From the NCBI GenBank assembly GCA_030737835.1, contig CM060855.1, positions 15,753,438-15,817,437 of the forward strand: DNA of 64,000 nucleotides, given 5' to 3'. The DNA is from Acorus gramineus. Lineage: Eukaryota > Streptophyta > Magnoliopsida > Acorales > Acoraceae. The position numbers were made by a program, and so were the translations under genes. This document shows positions 36,690-47,157 of this stretch, piece after piece. The notes beneath the pieces are model-generated. The model was not told the DNA's origin. It saw only the letters and a program-made list of their open reading frames with translations, and made no database searches. Each line of letters begins with the position of its first letter. Positions within the stretch are counted from its first letter, which is position 1.

Positions 36690-36962
36690 TTAGCCCCCGT
36701 TTGTTTTGGATATAAACCCATACCTCCTGTTTGGGAAGTGGAATTGCGTTATTCAGCCCTGATAAATATTAGTGTTTGGCAGAATAGGCCTATCCGTGTT
36801 TGGTTGCATTTTTTGTTATTCTTATTTATTCTTATTGGGAAACGTAAAATGTAGATTTTTGGTGTTTGGTTGACCTAGAATAAACTGTGGATAAATGGTT
36901 GATAAGGGATGGATAGGGAGTTATTATTTTTAAAATGTCAACTTTGCCCCTGGAATATATTT

Positions 36963-37680
36963 TTATGTTTGGTGTAATTGATGAATATAAATCAGTCCAT
37001 CATGAGTGTAATTAAATCTGGACGGTCCATCTTATGTAATATTTTATGGTGGGCCTTTATATATTTTTTACAACTAATCTATGTATTCATTGGTGATTCC
37101 AAATGCTTTATGGTGATTCTAATTATCTTATATCAATTTAATTATATTTACTCAATGACTTGATCATAAATAGAAAAATATATATAAATCATAGGTTGTC
37201 CATAAAATTGATAGATTTTATTACACAAGTAACATTGTCAATATTGTTGTTGTACCAAATAACACTAGCATTTTTATATAAGCCTTCATTTAATTTAATA
37301 TTGAAATATAAGTTTATGTTTGGTTAACGTTGATAGATATATATCAAGAAAAAACACTGAATTAAATTAAATCTGAACCGTCCATCTTATGTAATATTTT
37401 ATGGTGGACCTTCAAATATGTTTGTCAATTACTCTATGTATGCTTAGTGTTGATTCCATTTGCTTTGTAATGATTTCAATTATGGGTTATGAGTTAATTA
37501 AATTTACCCAATCAGTTGATCATAAATATAATAATTGAATTATTATTCTTATCTAATAAAATGACTTTGAATTATTAACAAATTATATTGCCAATATCAA
37601 TCTTTTTAGTGGGTACCAAATAACCCTAGGCATTTTATACATTGCTTCATTTAATTTACTTATATGTGTTATATGTCAAT
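36963..37680. repeat. Two 355-bp subterminal tandem units in the Harbinger element
   Basis: The block GTCCATCTTATGTAATATTT starts at 37025 and again at 37380. Flanking sequence also matches (GATTCCA..TGCTTT, TTGATCATAAATA, ACCAAATAAC, CTTCATTTAATTTA). There is no coding potential. Subterminal repeats often bind transposase or ORF1 proteins in other elements. Confidence 0.75.
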
Positions 37681-38295
37681 TTTTATATGGATTATAATAG
37701 GGTCCATTAAGTTATTTATACACCTATATTGTGTATTTTACTTTTATATAAACTAGGTAAATACTTAAATAACAATATATACAGAAATATGGTAAGTATT
37801 GACCTCTGTAAATATATTGTAAAATATTAGAAAAGGTAAGTTTGCAAAACACATATGACTCACATAATAACCTCACTTCACATAATTCCAAATATCCCTT
37901 CTCATATGGGAAACCATGGTGAACATGAAGATTGATCATTGACACAGTATATTCAATTGGAACTATGACATCCCTGTGATCAACGATTAACATATATATG
38001 TACATTTCATGATCACACACATATCTAAACACATATACACACCATAGTTTAAAAAAGCTATTTTATATAATAATAGACATGAAAGACAACATCACAAACA
38101 TACATTCATAAGTTTATATTCACATTAACCTCCTGTACTGTCGAGGTTAAATGAAAATTAACATCTTGGATAAACAGAATGTGGTGTTTAAACATCCATA
38201 CAAACTGAATAATCCACAAAATCTGCCCATATACTAGTGAGCATCACAAAATAAAAGTATTAAGTTTGTAAGGCTATCCCAACTCCTGCATACTA
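37681..38295. other. Non-coding left part of the Harbinger element
   Basis: AT-rich sequence downstream of the hybrid-binding gene, probably including its 3' UTR. Nothing else is recognised. Confidence 0.4.
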
Positions 38296-38814
38296 TCAGT
38301 GACGCAGGAACAAAAGAAACAACAGAATGAAAATAAGTCCAACAAGCACCACAAGTGATGCAAACAAACCCAGAAACAGTGGCATAACTGGAATCCCATG
38401 AACAGTAACCTCAGACAAGGAAATAGTGGTTCGAATGTCACCTGAAATGGGGCGTGACTGTTCTGCACTGTAGGACAACTGGTGGTACACTGGCTGTGAG
38501 GATGGTGGCAGTATCTCGGTTGGTGTAAGCTCTGGAAGATCTGCAGTAGCTGGTGGAGTGTCTGGTAGCAGTGGTTTGTTGATGCCATTGGTCTCATCTG
38601 ATGGAGTGGGTGTGGTATCCGACACGATGATGGGTGCATCTGGCTGTAGGCCCTCATTCACAGATGCGATGAACGCGTACCCCTCCTCGATGTCTTCAAC
38701 ACCCATGAATGTAGCTCCTCTAAAGCGATACACCTGCGCTTGACAGGCGGCCCAATTATCATACACCCCGGGCCTCCTTCCCTTCGCGACCGCGTAATAT
38801 GGATAATTTCCCAT
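38296..38814 (-). CDS. RNase H1-type hybrid-binding domain protein with C-terminal membrane anchor
   Basis: A 172-residue frame from the ATG at 38814. Residues about 6-50 (YYAVAKGRRPGVYDNW, CQAQVYRFRGATF, DIEEGYAFI) match the RNase H1 N-terminal hybrid-binding domain, also called the caulimovirus viroplasmin-type domain, which grips RNA:DNA hybrids. Residues about 55-140 are a Pro/Ser/Thr/acidic linker. Residues about 143-170 are strongly hydrophobic, and the chain ends two residues later (RH), like a tail anchor. There is no RNase H catalytic domain. An AG (TGTAACAG) 17 bp before the ATG suggests an upstream exon or spliced leader. It lies 173 bp past the transposase stop, same strand, inside the transposon. 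Function is unknown: a transposon-encoded accessory, a captured gene, or chance proximity. Confidence 0.72.
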   Translation of the reverse strand: MGNYPYYAVAKGRRPGVYDNWAACQAQVYRFRGATFMGVEDIEEGYAFIASVNEGLQPDAPIIVSDTTPTPSDETNGINKPLLPDTPPATADLPELTPTEILPPSSQPVYHQLSYSAEQSRPISGDIRTTISLSEVTVHGIPVMPLFLGLFASLVVLVGLIFILLFLLFLRH

Positions 38815-38987
38815 CCGATGGAAACAAGTGCCTGTTACATAAATAGAAAATATAATGAGTATCCAATTTATCAAATGACATGGTCAACGAAATAAATATT
38901 GCAGATATAGGAAACAAATATCACATAAAGCAAAGGGGAATAGGAGTTCAATACGTTGACAGACCAAACTACCAGAACGCCACCACC

Positions 38988-40499
38988 TTACTGCCTCTGC
39001 AATTAGAAAACCCATATTTAGATGAATAACACATCAAGGATTGTAAAATACATATGTCACGTAATCTGAAGAGACCATTAGAACCTTAACTTACATTCCT
39101 ACCCCCCCACAATTGACCAGTAATCATTGTTCGCAGTTGAGCCCCTCCAACATTATCCTCGTTTGCGACGTCGGAGTGGATTTCATCTCTCACATCCCCA
39201 ACTCCATCCACTTCATCTTGACTCATATTGAATAAAATGTCTGACCCTTCCTCCCTACGAATGAAGTTATGCAGTACGCAACATGCAAGTGCAATTCTAG
39301 TCTGGGTTCTGAATGGATAATATGGAGTGCATCTAAGACATTTGAAGCGCATTTTTAGAACACCAAATGCACGCTCAATGACATTCCTCAACTGTGCATG
39401 CCTATGGTTGAAGAGTTCATTTGGACCGCTATATCTATTACCTCTGCCCAAATTAAGAAACTCAGACAAATGATATCTATGAGAACGGTGAGGTGCAAGA
39501 AACTTATCAGTGTTCGCGTATCCAGAGTCAACCAAATAATATTTTCCTGGTAGAAACATTTAGTATTAGTTCAATGCAAATGAATGAACCTACCACAAGT
39601 TAATAAATTGGTTGAAAATATGTTGAAAGAATATACCTTCTGGGACACTAAAACCCCCACTCTCCAACGCCCATCTGAGGACTCTCATGTCAGCCGTTGA
39701 ACCTTCCCAACCCACGGCGACGTATTGGAATTGCAAGTCAAATGAGCAAGCGGCCATCACGTTCTGTGATATCCATCCCTTCCGATTGCGATATCGTGTG
39801 GCCTTATTTTTTCTGACAAGCGCAGGGATGTGTGTCCCATCAATTGCCCCGACTGCATTCTACATTTGAAGAACACATGTACTTGCATAAGATGGATATG
39901 ACATATATAAGGAAGAGTAGGAGTACAACATGTTATATTCTGTTGTATGAACTCACCTTAAAATACGGGTAAAAGATTTTGTTGTGCCTGACATGAGGAT
40001 GGACTTGCACATCATTTTGTGGAAGGTTGATGTACTCTCTTTTTAGGGACACTACTGCTTTGAGGACAGCATTGAAGTGCCTACTTATTGTCTCCCCAGA
40101 ATGGTGAAAGCGTTCCGATAACACCCTATTTGACACACCATGGCCGAGAGCATGAAGGAAGATAGCAAGCTGTTCAGTACAAGTGAGGTTTGTAGTGTCT
40201 TTCATGAGACCCTTGTTGATCAAGACATCCCTCAGCTTCAAGAACAATCGAGGAGCCATGCGGAGGTTCTCATATGCCCTAGCCTCATGTCCTTGGAGCA
40301 ACTCATGAACGAATATATGGCCTGACAGTGGTCCAGTTCTCATAGGTCGCCTTGTCAATGATTGACTTTCAACCCTATATCTGACATGGTCAAGAACATA
40401 GGCCATCTCCAAGAACATTGATTCCTCATCCTCTTCAAAGAATTGCCTAAAAAATTCAGACCGATGTCTTTTCCTTGTTGAGGAATCCATACACTGCAT
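38988..40499 (-). CDS. PIF/Harbinger DDE transposase (HARBI1/ALP1 family), 4 exons
   Basis: Exons: 39957-40499, 39637-39859, 39095-39546 and a 9-bp terminal coding piece 38988-38996 (after AAT|GTAAGT and TTGCAG). They give 408 residues with no stop or frameshift. A helix-turn-helix-like region (CTEQLAIFLHALGHGVSNR, FHHSGETISRHF) precedes the catalytic core. The triad is visible: Asp 188 in GAIDGTHIP, Asp 262 in YYLVDSGYAN, Glu 313 in NVIERAFGVLK. The C-terminal part HNFIRRE is family-typical. The enzyme cuts at element ends and inserts at TTA/TAA sites. Without splicing only exon fragments are open. The start could instead be the ATG at 40490, since an AG lies just before it. Confidence 0.88.
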
Positions 40500-40964
40500 T
40501 GGTCACATGAGAGATTAACACATATACATAAGAACAAAGGAAGAGGGTTATAAATGGATTGTGGATGGCCATTAACTCCACCATAGATGGGTTTAGAACA
40601 TGACGAATGACAATCCGTATTAGGAAGATGCATTCATAATGGATGCATTACTTGAAATGAATGGATCAATGACTATGTAACGTATGACAATCATACATAA
40701 GACATCATCTCATACGAACTGGAATGAGTTGTTCATATTAAAAGGAAGAGTAAGAGGTCACATTTGCACATGAAATGACCATGACATCACATCACCAATA
40801 CATATCATTACACACACATTCAAAGCATCGACATGCTATAAATACATACAAAATTAGGAGTGTTTTCTGCAGTATCCCAAAGGCAGAAGCATTCATGTTT
40901 ATACAAAAAAAGATGAGAATGTCTTCTGCAATTACATATCCATATTAATAAGTAGTTAGCCTTC

Positions 40965-42033
40965 CTACTGTTGGTGGCTCAAAATCGTGCGGTTCGCCTC
41001 ATCCTTCAGAGCCTCAGCTGCAGCCAACTTACTAGCTGAACTGAGTTGCCTAAACATCGCAAGACACTTGATTGCCTGCTCCAAAGTGTACTTCCCCTCA
41101 TAATCCTTCTCCAAGTACTCTTTTGCAACGTCCACCCTTCGCCTCCCAATTTCAATGAACTCAGCCATGTATCCTTCAGCACCAATTGAGTTCTTCACCT
41201 TCTTACTAGACCCAGATGATCGTTTTTTTGGAATTTGTAAATCATCCTCCCCCATGTCAGAAGCAGTGGTAGACATGGAACGTTTACCCTTTCTCCTACA
41301 AGTTGGTTCACCTTCATCAGGTATCTCTATTGGTGTGCTGGTCCCCCACCTGTTCTCACATGTATTCCCTCGAGTGAAGTAATCCTCCACTGATGGTCTC
41401 TCCATATGCAGTGAATCGAACCTATTTCTGTGGGCCTCCATTGAGTCTCCTTCAGTGTCATTGTCATCCTCATCCTCACTGATGAGGGAGGCATGGGCAT
41501 GGAATCCCTTAGATGTGGAGTTCCCACATATCATGGAGAATTCCTTGAACCATATGAAAGGCTTGTCCCGGCATAACCCAAACTTGGTATTATTCTGCAC
41601 AGGATAAGCAGACAATAACTTTAATTTAATATCTAATATAAAATGACCATGACAAAACTAAACTATCCTCAATTGCACATACCGATATGACCCTATCCCA
41701 GTCCTGTGCATCTCCCGGTACAGCCATTTTCCTCGCATCATCCCAACCCCATCCTGTTTTGTTGCTAAGTTCTTGGTATAGGTGATAGGTTTGCTTCAAC
41801 ACTTTCCAACGATTCTTGCAATGACTCATTTCCAAAGTCATAGCCATTCGATAGTTCAAGGTTGCAGTGATAGTCTTCCAAGAACTGTTTTGAAAGACTC
41901 CCTTCACGCAATTACCCTGTTGAAATTGATCTACTAGCAACCCCACCAAACAAGCATCCATCGGGTTGGTCCAGTTTCCAATCCGATTCTTATTGGATGC
42001 CATGCGTAGGGGAAGCTGGCTCATCTTTGACAT
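40965..42033 (-). CDS. Myb/SANT-like ORF1 protein of the Harbinger element, 2 coding exons
   Basis: Coding exons 41683-42033 and 40965-41594 join in phase 0 (TCG|GTATGT ... GTGCAG|AAT) to 326 residues. Residues about 15-115 form the trihelix/Myb-SANT-like fold common in plant Harbinger ORF1 proteins (GNWTNPMDACLVGLLVDQ, NSSWKTITATLNYR, CKNRWKVLKQTYHLYQEL, GWGWDDARKM). An acidic stretch (EDEDDNDTEGD) and basic nuclear-type segments (CRRKGKRS, PKKRSSGSSKKVK) follow, and a helical C-terminus. In rice Pong/mPing the ORF1 product is needed with the transposase for transposition. The AG acceptor sits directly before the first ATG, so a non-coding leader exon exists, probably 44786-44985. Confidence 0.87.
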
Positions 42034-44785
42034 CTAGACACATTGGACACCATGGAATGAATTAAATATTTCAACAACATACATAAATTCATTGGTCATT
42101 GACATCTATATGAATGCGAAAAAGACTAACTCACATGAACACACACACACACACACACACACACATATTCATTGGTCATTGACATCTATATGATTGCGAA
42201 TAAGACTAACCCACATGAACACATAAATATATTATTTGGCCATTGATCTGAGGTACATGAATTAACGTATGTAACTGATGTGTAAACATCAATATATACT
42301 CGGTTATATGTTAGGGTTGGTTATACACAAGATTGGGATGCACCAATGGGTGTAGAAGGTTTCTATAAATCATTCATTTATCATGACATAGTTGCAACAT
42401 ATACGGAAAATAATGTAAAGCATGAAGGTTGAGTTAGGGGGCATTATGCTAAAAATTGAACACATAATAACACTAAAAATAAGCATAAAACAAAAAATAT
42501 AGTCATTGGTCATTAACATCAGATTTCACCCTTAACATAAACCAATCATATATGTAAAATTACTAGTATTAAATAAAATTATATGAGATAGACTCCATCT
42601 TTGTAATGTTTACTTAAGTATGCATTTCTAATATGTAATTTTAATAACCCCTATGGTTGTAGATGAGCCAGGCCATGAGAAGACATGAAACAATGATTCT
42701 ATTTATACACCTAATAACCCCTATACACCAAATGCACGACTAGATACTCCTCAAGTAGGAGTTTTACAATGTTTATGTTTCTATTAAAACAGGATGCACT
42801 GACCGGATAGTAATGAAATAATATTGTGGATATAAAATTTAAAATCAATATAAACTTAAGTTTTGGGTGCAATATCTGTATAGTCAACGAAATATATATA
42901 GCCAACCCTACACATCGCCCAATTACATTGAATTATTGATAAATGGTCGTATATATTTGCATGTAACTTATAATAGACTCAATTGTAAAATATATAGGCA
43001 AATAGGTTATGTGTTTTATATTTATAGACACTGGGATATTGAATAAAATTTCTTTTTTCATATACACTTGAAACCTTTGTAAGAAACATGTTAACATCAC
43101 ATTTAAAGTTAGATAAAACATGGAATATAAATCAGCATACCGAATCACAAACTAACATACATTGCTCAGCCTATTAAGTTTGTTGGCATTACTAATGCAG
43201 AACCTATGAAAGACACTTATTGAAGGTTTACTTGCAATAATATAATAATTGCAATGTGCACAAATATTATGAGAGGTTAACAGCTGGGTTGCTAGACTAA
43301 CTGTTATTGAGTACTAGAAATTACAGACTTCATATTTCAGACCATCAATTTCTAAGAACATAAAAATAATTATTCATATTTAAACAATACAACATTCCAA
43401 TAATTGAATAATAATCTTCATTATTCATACATATACACTATACACATATACATAAACTAAATGGTGTGAAATCTGATCAAAGCTGTACCCATAACAACTT
43501 ACATTCAAAAACATAAATCCTGCATTCCAGAAGATCTACTAAGATTGACCAATGATTCAGGTAAAAAACATGAATTGTTGTACTTGAATAGTCCAGTTTT
43601 AATTACCAGTGGTAAATATATTTAGATGAGATAGACTCCCTGTTGGAGATACATGCCACCTACCTATGTTTTACTAGATACTCATATTTATTAAGTGACT
43701 TGATTAGTTAACACAAAAAAATGATTTAATGATGATTGGGTGCACTGGAGAGTATTGATAAAAAAATTGTGCAAGCATGGACTCCTCATGCAGATTAAAG
43801 GGTTCTTTCAGGTGGACTTCGTTTTGGTTTTTTTTTTTATCTTTTGAAATGATAAATCTTGTATAAAGAGTTATACTGTTTGATGAAAAATGTATATTAC
43901 TCTATTTTAAATTAAATAAGATAATTTTTAATAAAGTATATGCTTCAATAGATGACTAATGGGATATATGAGATTGCATTGAAGGTTGTAAAAAGAAGTG
44001 TGTAAATGTATTCAATTGAAGGTTCGGGACAGCCACGTGGACAGTTATAATTTGTTTTAAATAGTAAATCTCATCTAATTACTTATACGCTTTAGCGACA
44101 ATTGTACATTGCTGTATTTCGAATTAAATGGAACATTTTTTGTGGAAATCTAATAAATGTTTTTAACAAGGTGCATACCTCACTGGATGGCTAACAATAT
44201 ATCAGATTGCATTAAGGTTAATTGTAAAAAAGAATCATGTTAATCTGAATATGGATTTTTTTTAGTGGTTTAGATGCATTTATTCCTAAAATAAAATAAA
44301 CTTGATCAATTAGACCGGATATTAATGATTTTTAGAATTCCCAAATTACTAGCAAGAACTCACCCTAGGTACCTATTGTATCCTGAGGGTTCCTCAAAAT
44401 TCCAAAACTTTCTTCTTCTTGCGAGCTGTAGCAACTATTATTTTTCATGGAAACAACCATATATTGCAGATACAAGAAGCAAATAATCCAATCAGACCGA
44501 ACCCATAGATTTTTTTACGATAAAGAACAAAATGTCTCCCCAGAAATCCATGAAAATAAAAGATGCTAAAAAAATCCATAAAAAAACCTTCCAAACATAA
44601 TCAGATCAAAACCAACCCTTTCAAGATACAACAATTTAACACGAAAAAAGAAGAAGATCAAATCAATAAAGTCACCTGAAAAAAGATACAACAAACGAAA
44701 CCCTAAAATCCAATCAAGAAATTCAAACCCCACAAATCCAAAGCACCAAAACACAGACACGGAGAATCGAAGAATCAATGCTTAC
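42034..44785 (-). other. Leader intron of ORF1
   Basis: AT-rich sequence between the proposed donor GAG|GTAAGC (44785) and the acceptor at 42034. It contains a (CA)n run (42139-42164) flanked by an 80-bp-spaced duplication of ATTCATTGGTCATTGACATC. No gene is recognised. Confidence 0.5.
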
Positions 44786-44985
44786 CTCGCAAAAAATCGA
44801 CGAAAATCCAAAAAAGAACCGCTGAATCCGAATGCACTCGTTCGACTGATGCACCGCCTTCCCCACGTTTCCTGCACCACAACCTCGTCGCAGGGCCGAT
44901 CGTCGAACAGACGAACGAAAGATCTCACGAGGCGGAGGCGGAGGCTGCCCAATTTTTCATTTCTAGGGTTTGCCGATTTTTGACT
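44786..44985 (-). promoter_or_regulatory. Probable 5' leader exon and promoter region of ORF1
   Basis: A locally GC-richer stretch on the minus strand ending in GCGAG|GTAAGC, with CGAACAGACGAACG and GAGGCGGAGGCGGAGG in it. It looks like a plant 5' UTR exon and is the only good donor upstream of the ORF1 acceptor. The transcription start is not determined. Confidence 0.45.
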
Positions 44986-45420
44986 AAAGAGAGAGGGAGT
45001 ATTTGATGGGGATGAGAGTGAGAAGTGGATGTGGTGTTTACACGTGTCGGCATATTAAAAAAAAGGTCCATCATTTTGGATGGTCCGGATAAGCTTGCTT
45101 TTTTTTTTTTTTTTGGACGGTTCTGATTGATTCACAGTGGCTAGATCCACTAATCAGACGGTGTAGATTAAATGGGGGTGTATCATTGGGTTGTGTTAAA
45201 GTAAGAGAGAGAATTTTTTTGTAATGATAGTGAGGGGTATTTTTATTCTCAGGAATAGATAAGCCCTGATAAGCTATTCTCACATTTTAGTAGAATTGTT
45301 ATCAGGCCTTATGCTAGTTTATCCAGGCATTGCTATCAGGGTTTATCCGCTCCAAACAAACAGCGAATAAGGGCTATTCTACTGTTATTCTCCCTTATTC
45401 TCTGTTTATGTCAGTTGGCA

Positions 45421-45965
45421 AACGGGGGGATAGATAACCCCGGATGAGAATTTTAGTGTGTTTATTTGCATCGGATAATCCTTGATAAAATGTCAGAATA
45501 AACCAGTGGAGGAATAATATAATTCCATGCTGGGACTTGAAATACCAATACCAGCTTATTCTCTCTTAATTCTACATAGCTATATCCCCTTATTTTCTTT
45601 ATCCAAACACCTTTTTTTTCCCTTATTCTCCTCTATTCCTCATCTATTCCCCAGTTATTCCTCTAGCCAAACAGGGTCTATGTTATTCCACCTAAAGAAT
45701 ATGTGGGTCTACTGTCAAATCAACTGTCATCACTTTTTATAAATCACCTGTCAAATCAACTATCATTATTTTTTTACTTTTTTAAATCCTTATCCATATT
45801 TTATTCACATTTTATTCAAACAATAAAACATTTATTATTACGTTTACCAACAAGAATAATTCAAAACACAACCAAACACAAAATACTTTATTCTTATTTA
45901 TACTCACTTATACTTGGATGAATGTATACCCAAGAATAAAGCTTATCCCCGTTTCAAACAAGGGC
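45421..45965. repeat. MITE-homologous right end of the Harbinger element, with nested fragment
   Basis: Positions 45421-45526 and 45690-45965 align with the MITE at 8199 (TGTCAGAATAAACCA, ACTGTCAAATCAACTGTCATCA, CAAAACACAACCAAACACAAA). About 160 bp between them, ending CCAAACAGGGTC, look like another MITE end. It finishes CCCCGTTTCAAACAAGGGC|TTA. Confidence 0.65.
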
Positions 45966-45968
45966 TTA

Positions 45969-46267
45969 GAATTAAAGTTATTTCAGGTTATTCCACTCAA
46001 AGAATATGTGGGTCCACTGTCAAATTAATCGTCATCACCTCTAATAAATCGCATGTTAAATCAACTATTATTATTATTTCACCTTTAATAAATCATCTAC
46101 ACACTATTCATATTTTATCCAAACAACAAAAATTTATTATTGTATTTTTCAACGAGAATAATTCAAAACACAATTCAACACAAAATTATTTTATCTTTAT
46201 TTATACTCATTTATGCCGGAATAATTGTATATTCAAGAATAAGTTATATTCTGTATCCAAACGGGTG
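45969..46267. mobile_element. Right half of the interrupted MITE
   Basis: Starts GAATTAAAGTTATTTCAGG right after the TTA target duplication and ends CCAAACGGGTGC|TTA. It is the partner of 36540-36689. Confidence 0.75.
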
Positions 46268-46277
46268 CTTATAATGA

Positions 46278-46658
46278 GAGCGTTTGGGTACAAGAATAGG
46301 AGAGGAATAAGTGGGAATCGAGGAGAATAGACAAAAACATGATGTTTGAATAGAGAGAATAAATGAGTATAGCTATACAAAATTAGGTGAAAATAGGCTG
46401 ATATTTATGTTACAAGCCCCTCTTTGAAATTGTATTATTTCTTCACTGATATAAGGGGATCCACATGTCAAATCACATATCATCACATTAAATCATGTCG
46501 TCACCTCTTATACATCAAAGAGGCTCACATATTAAATTAATTTTTTATATTTTATTATTCATCAACTAAACAATTCAACATTTATTAGGACGTTTATCAT
46601 CTATTTTTGGAGTAGGTATAAGCCCTATAATAACTTGTGTTTCTATCCAAACATATCC
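46278..46658. mobile_element. Additional diverged MITE of the same superfamily
   Basis: The left end GAGCGTTTGGGTACAAG and the reversed right end GGATATGTTTGGATAG resemble each other. The interior keeps GGATCCACATGTCAAATCAC and AACATTTATTAGGACG motifs of the neighbouring copies. TTA follows the right end. Confidence 0.5.
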
Positions 46659-46661
46659 TTA

Positions 46662-47157
46662 GGCCTAATTTGGTAAAGGGATAAATTTTTAGGACAAGTT
46701 AACCTAATTTATAGGGATGAAAAAATCACTATTTTTATCTATATTTGCATTTGGTAATGTTTTTTATTATTCTCATTTTTTATTTTCTTATCCCCAATCT
46801 TGCATTTTGATCAAATATGGGATAACTTCAAATTTTTTTTAAAAATATCAAATCTACCCTTCCTATTAATGGGCATTAATATTATTTAGTGGAACATATT
46901 CTTTTTTTTTTTTTTTTTTATTTTCTTGGAAAGGGTAATAATAAATGTTATTCCAATTTTACAAAATTAGGATAAAAAATTGAGACAAAGTCTGTTTCAT
47001 TTTTTACCTTGAACAAATTATCTTCATTTTTATCTCAAAATATGGACAATTCGCCATACTTTATCCCTATTTTTTTTATGTTATATGGAATAACAAGTGA
47101 TTTAATTTAATTTTTTTATTATCCTAACTCTTTATTCCTATGTCAAACTAGAACCCC
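46662..47157. mobile_element. Second copy of the Tourist-like MITE
   Basis: Starts TTA|GGCCTAATTTGGTAAAGG and ends GAACCCC|TAA. It aligns along its length with 27729-28213 and has no coding capacity. Confidence 0.72.

Larger units (their letters stand above)
36693..45965 (-). mobile_element. PIF/Harbinger transposon, putatively autonomous, 9.3 kb
   Basis: It is bounded by TTA at 36690-36692 and 45966-45968, the classic Harbinger 3-bp target duplication. The termini are GCCCCCGTTTGTTTTGG and, reversed from the right, GCCCTTGTTTGAAACGG. The boundaries are confirmed because removing the insert rejoins two halves of a MITE. On the minus strand, reading from the right end, it carries a Myb/SANT-like ORF1, a DDE transposase and a third gene with an RNA:DNA hybrid-binding domain. 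The left subterminal region has two 355-bp tandem units. The right end (about 45421-45965) resembles the MITEs and contains a nested fragment, so it may be the native end or a MITE-derived segment. Confidence 0.78.
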
